Below, one piece after another: positions 31,464-32,045 of a stretch of 32,045 bases of DNA (position 1 is the first letter of the stretch; every line of letters begins with the position of its first letter). Source of the DNA: UMGS973 sp045599945 (GTDB taxonomy: Bacteria > Bacillota > Clostridia > Peptostreptococcales > Anaerovoracaceae); assembly GCA_045599945.1 (NCBI GenBank), contig JAZRWY010000058.1, forward strand, positions 1 through 32,045. Reading direction: 5' to 3'. The position numbers were made by a program, and so were the translations under genes. The notes below the pieces were generated by a model that had not been told where the DNA came from, made no database searches, and saw only the letters and a list, made by a program, of their open reading frames with translations.

Positions 31464-32045
31464 ATGGAAACAAAAACATCAAAAAAAATATTTGTCGGGA
31501 TTCTGATTGCCATTGTCATAGCCGGTCTCATTGACTGCGGCCTATATGCCTACCGCAATCTGGACAGACCTGCAAGAGGTCTGTTGACAGCAGAACCCCT
31601 GAATGCAGAAAAAGTAGAAAAAATCATAGAGCCGCAAAGCAATCTTGTTACAGCCAGCTATGTATATACCAACAGCGAAACCTATGAGGATTCTGCATAC
31701 TTCTATGAATGGAAAATCCCATTCACAACAACAAACGTAAAATTCACATATTCCGGCACCATCAATATCGGGTTTGACATGTCTGCGCTTCTGATTGAAA
31801 CTGTAGATAATGAAAAAAATGAGATCCGGATATCCCTTCCGCAGGCACAGATTGTATCCTGTGAAATCGATCCCGGTTCATATCATTACAGTTATGAAAA
31901 CTATTCCATGTTTCATGAATTTACAATGGATGATGTAACCGACACGCTGGATCAGCTGAAAGAAAAAATGATAACCAGGGCATCATCCGATGAAACTTTC
32001 ATGAAAGAAGCATCCGAGACAGGCCGGGCAATCATCACAAACCTT
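31464..32045 (+). CDS. DUF4230 family membrane-anchored protein, 3'-truncated by the window edge
   Basis: 194 codons are visible and the frame is still open at the window end. Residues about 8-30 form a single N-terminal membrane anchor (IFVGILIAIVIAGLIDCG). The rest is the DUF4230 domain: LVTASYVYTNSE, VKFTYSGTINIGFDMS, ISLPQAQIVSCEIDPGS and a helical region near the end. The domain probably faces the outside of the membrane. Function is unknown for the family. The start is supported by AAGGTGAAG before the ATG at 31464. It follows the small two-frame gene and is probably co-transcribed with it. Confidence 0.82.
   Translation, partial: METKTSKKIFVGILIAIVIAGLIDCGLYAYRNLDRPARGLLTAEPLNAEKVEKIIEPQSNLVTASYVYTNSETYEDSAYFYEWKIPFTTTNVKFTYSGTINIGFDMSALLIETVDNEKNEIRISLPQAQIVSCEIDPGSYHYSYENYSMFHEFTMDDVTDTLDQLKEKMITRASSDETFMKEASETGRAIITNL

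Noticed and set aside
1..32045. tRNA, rRNA, CRISPR, insertion sequence or prophage signals
   Set aside because: No cloverleaf, conserved rRNA segment, regularly spaced direct repeat, transposase or integrase was seen on either strand by eye; a tRNAscan, CRISPR finder and IS search would settle this.

Overview
The window looks like chromosomal DNA of an anaerobic Bacillota (Clostridia-like) bacterium. The reasons are moderate GC with AT-rich intergenic regions, strong AGGAGG-type ribosome binding sites, sigma-A style promoters (for example TTGGAA-N17-TATAAT), many 4-nt ATGA stop/start overlaps, and a gene set with OadA-type carboxyltransferase, SbcCD, a UlaG-like hydrolase, a DUF4230 protein and molybdenum hydroxylase subunits. 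I cannot name a genus. No tRNA, rRNA, CRISPR array, insertion sequence or phage gene was found.

Layout. 2-769: 3' part of a SerA-like dehydrogenase. 823-5848 (all minus): VanZ-like membrane protein, dicarboxylate symporter with an extra N-terminal domain, small zinc-ribbon protein, OadA-like carboxyltransferase, glutamate racemase. 5925-8946: EamA transporter (+), class I/II aminotransferase (-) and a divergent LysR regulator (+). 8979-10001: urea transporter (-). 10099-22361 (minus): a tightly packed nine-gene catabolic operon. 22680-23360 (+): its probable divergent YheO/DauR-type regulator. 23395-29636 (minus): sbcC, sbcD, a DUF7309/DUF6930-like protein, an MBL-fold hydrolase, a DUF805 protein and a SEC-C protein. 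29711-29929: a candidate small RNA unit. 29995-31103 (minus): DEDDh exonuclease and XRE regulator. 31228-32045 (+): a small two-frame gene and the start of a DUF4230 membrane protein.

The most interesting system is the nine-gene operon. In transcription order it encodes a tryptophanase-family beta-lyase with an insertion, the [2Fe-2S], molybdopterin and flavin subunits of a xanthine-dehydrogenase-family hydroxylase, a YtcJ-like amidohydrolase, an MFS transporter, an APC amino acid permease, RidA, and an unrecognised 148-residue protein. A coherent but unproven reading is uptake of an aromatic or heteroaromatic amino acid, beta-elimination to the free ring plus 2-aminoacrylate (cleared by RidA), molybdenum-dependent ring hydroxylation, and amide or lactam hydrolysis. 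The lyase carries tryptophanase-like rather than tyrosine-phenol-lyase-like residues at two diagnostic positions, so tryptophan/indole or a related heteroaryl-alanine is the first candidate. The flavin subunit is unusual: a complete GltD-like NAD(P)H oxidoreductase module is nested inside the CoxM/XdhB-type FAD domain.

Other points worth a second look are a possible programmed -1 frameshift (slippery TTTAAAG followed by nested stems) at 31323-31376, a candidate structured RNA at 29711-29893, repeated TCTCAT motifs in the operon's regulatory region, and a degenerate GHKL-like domain fused to the dicarboxylate symporter.
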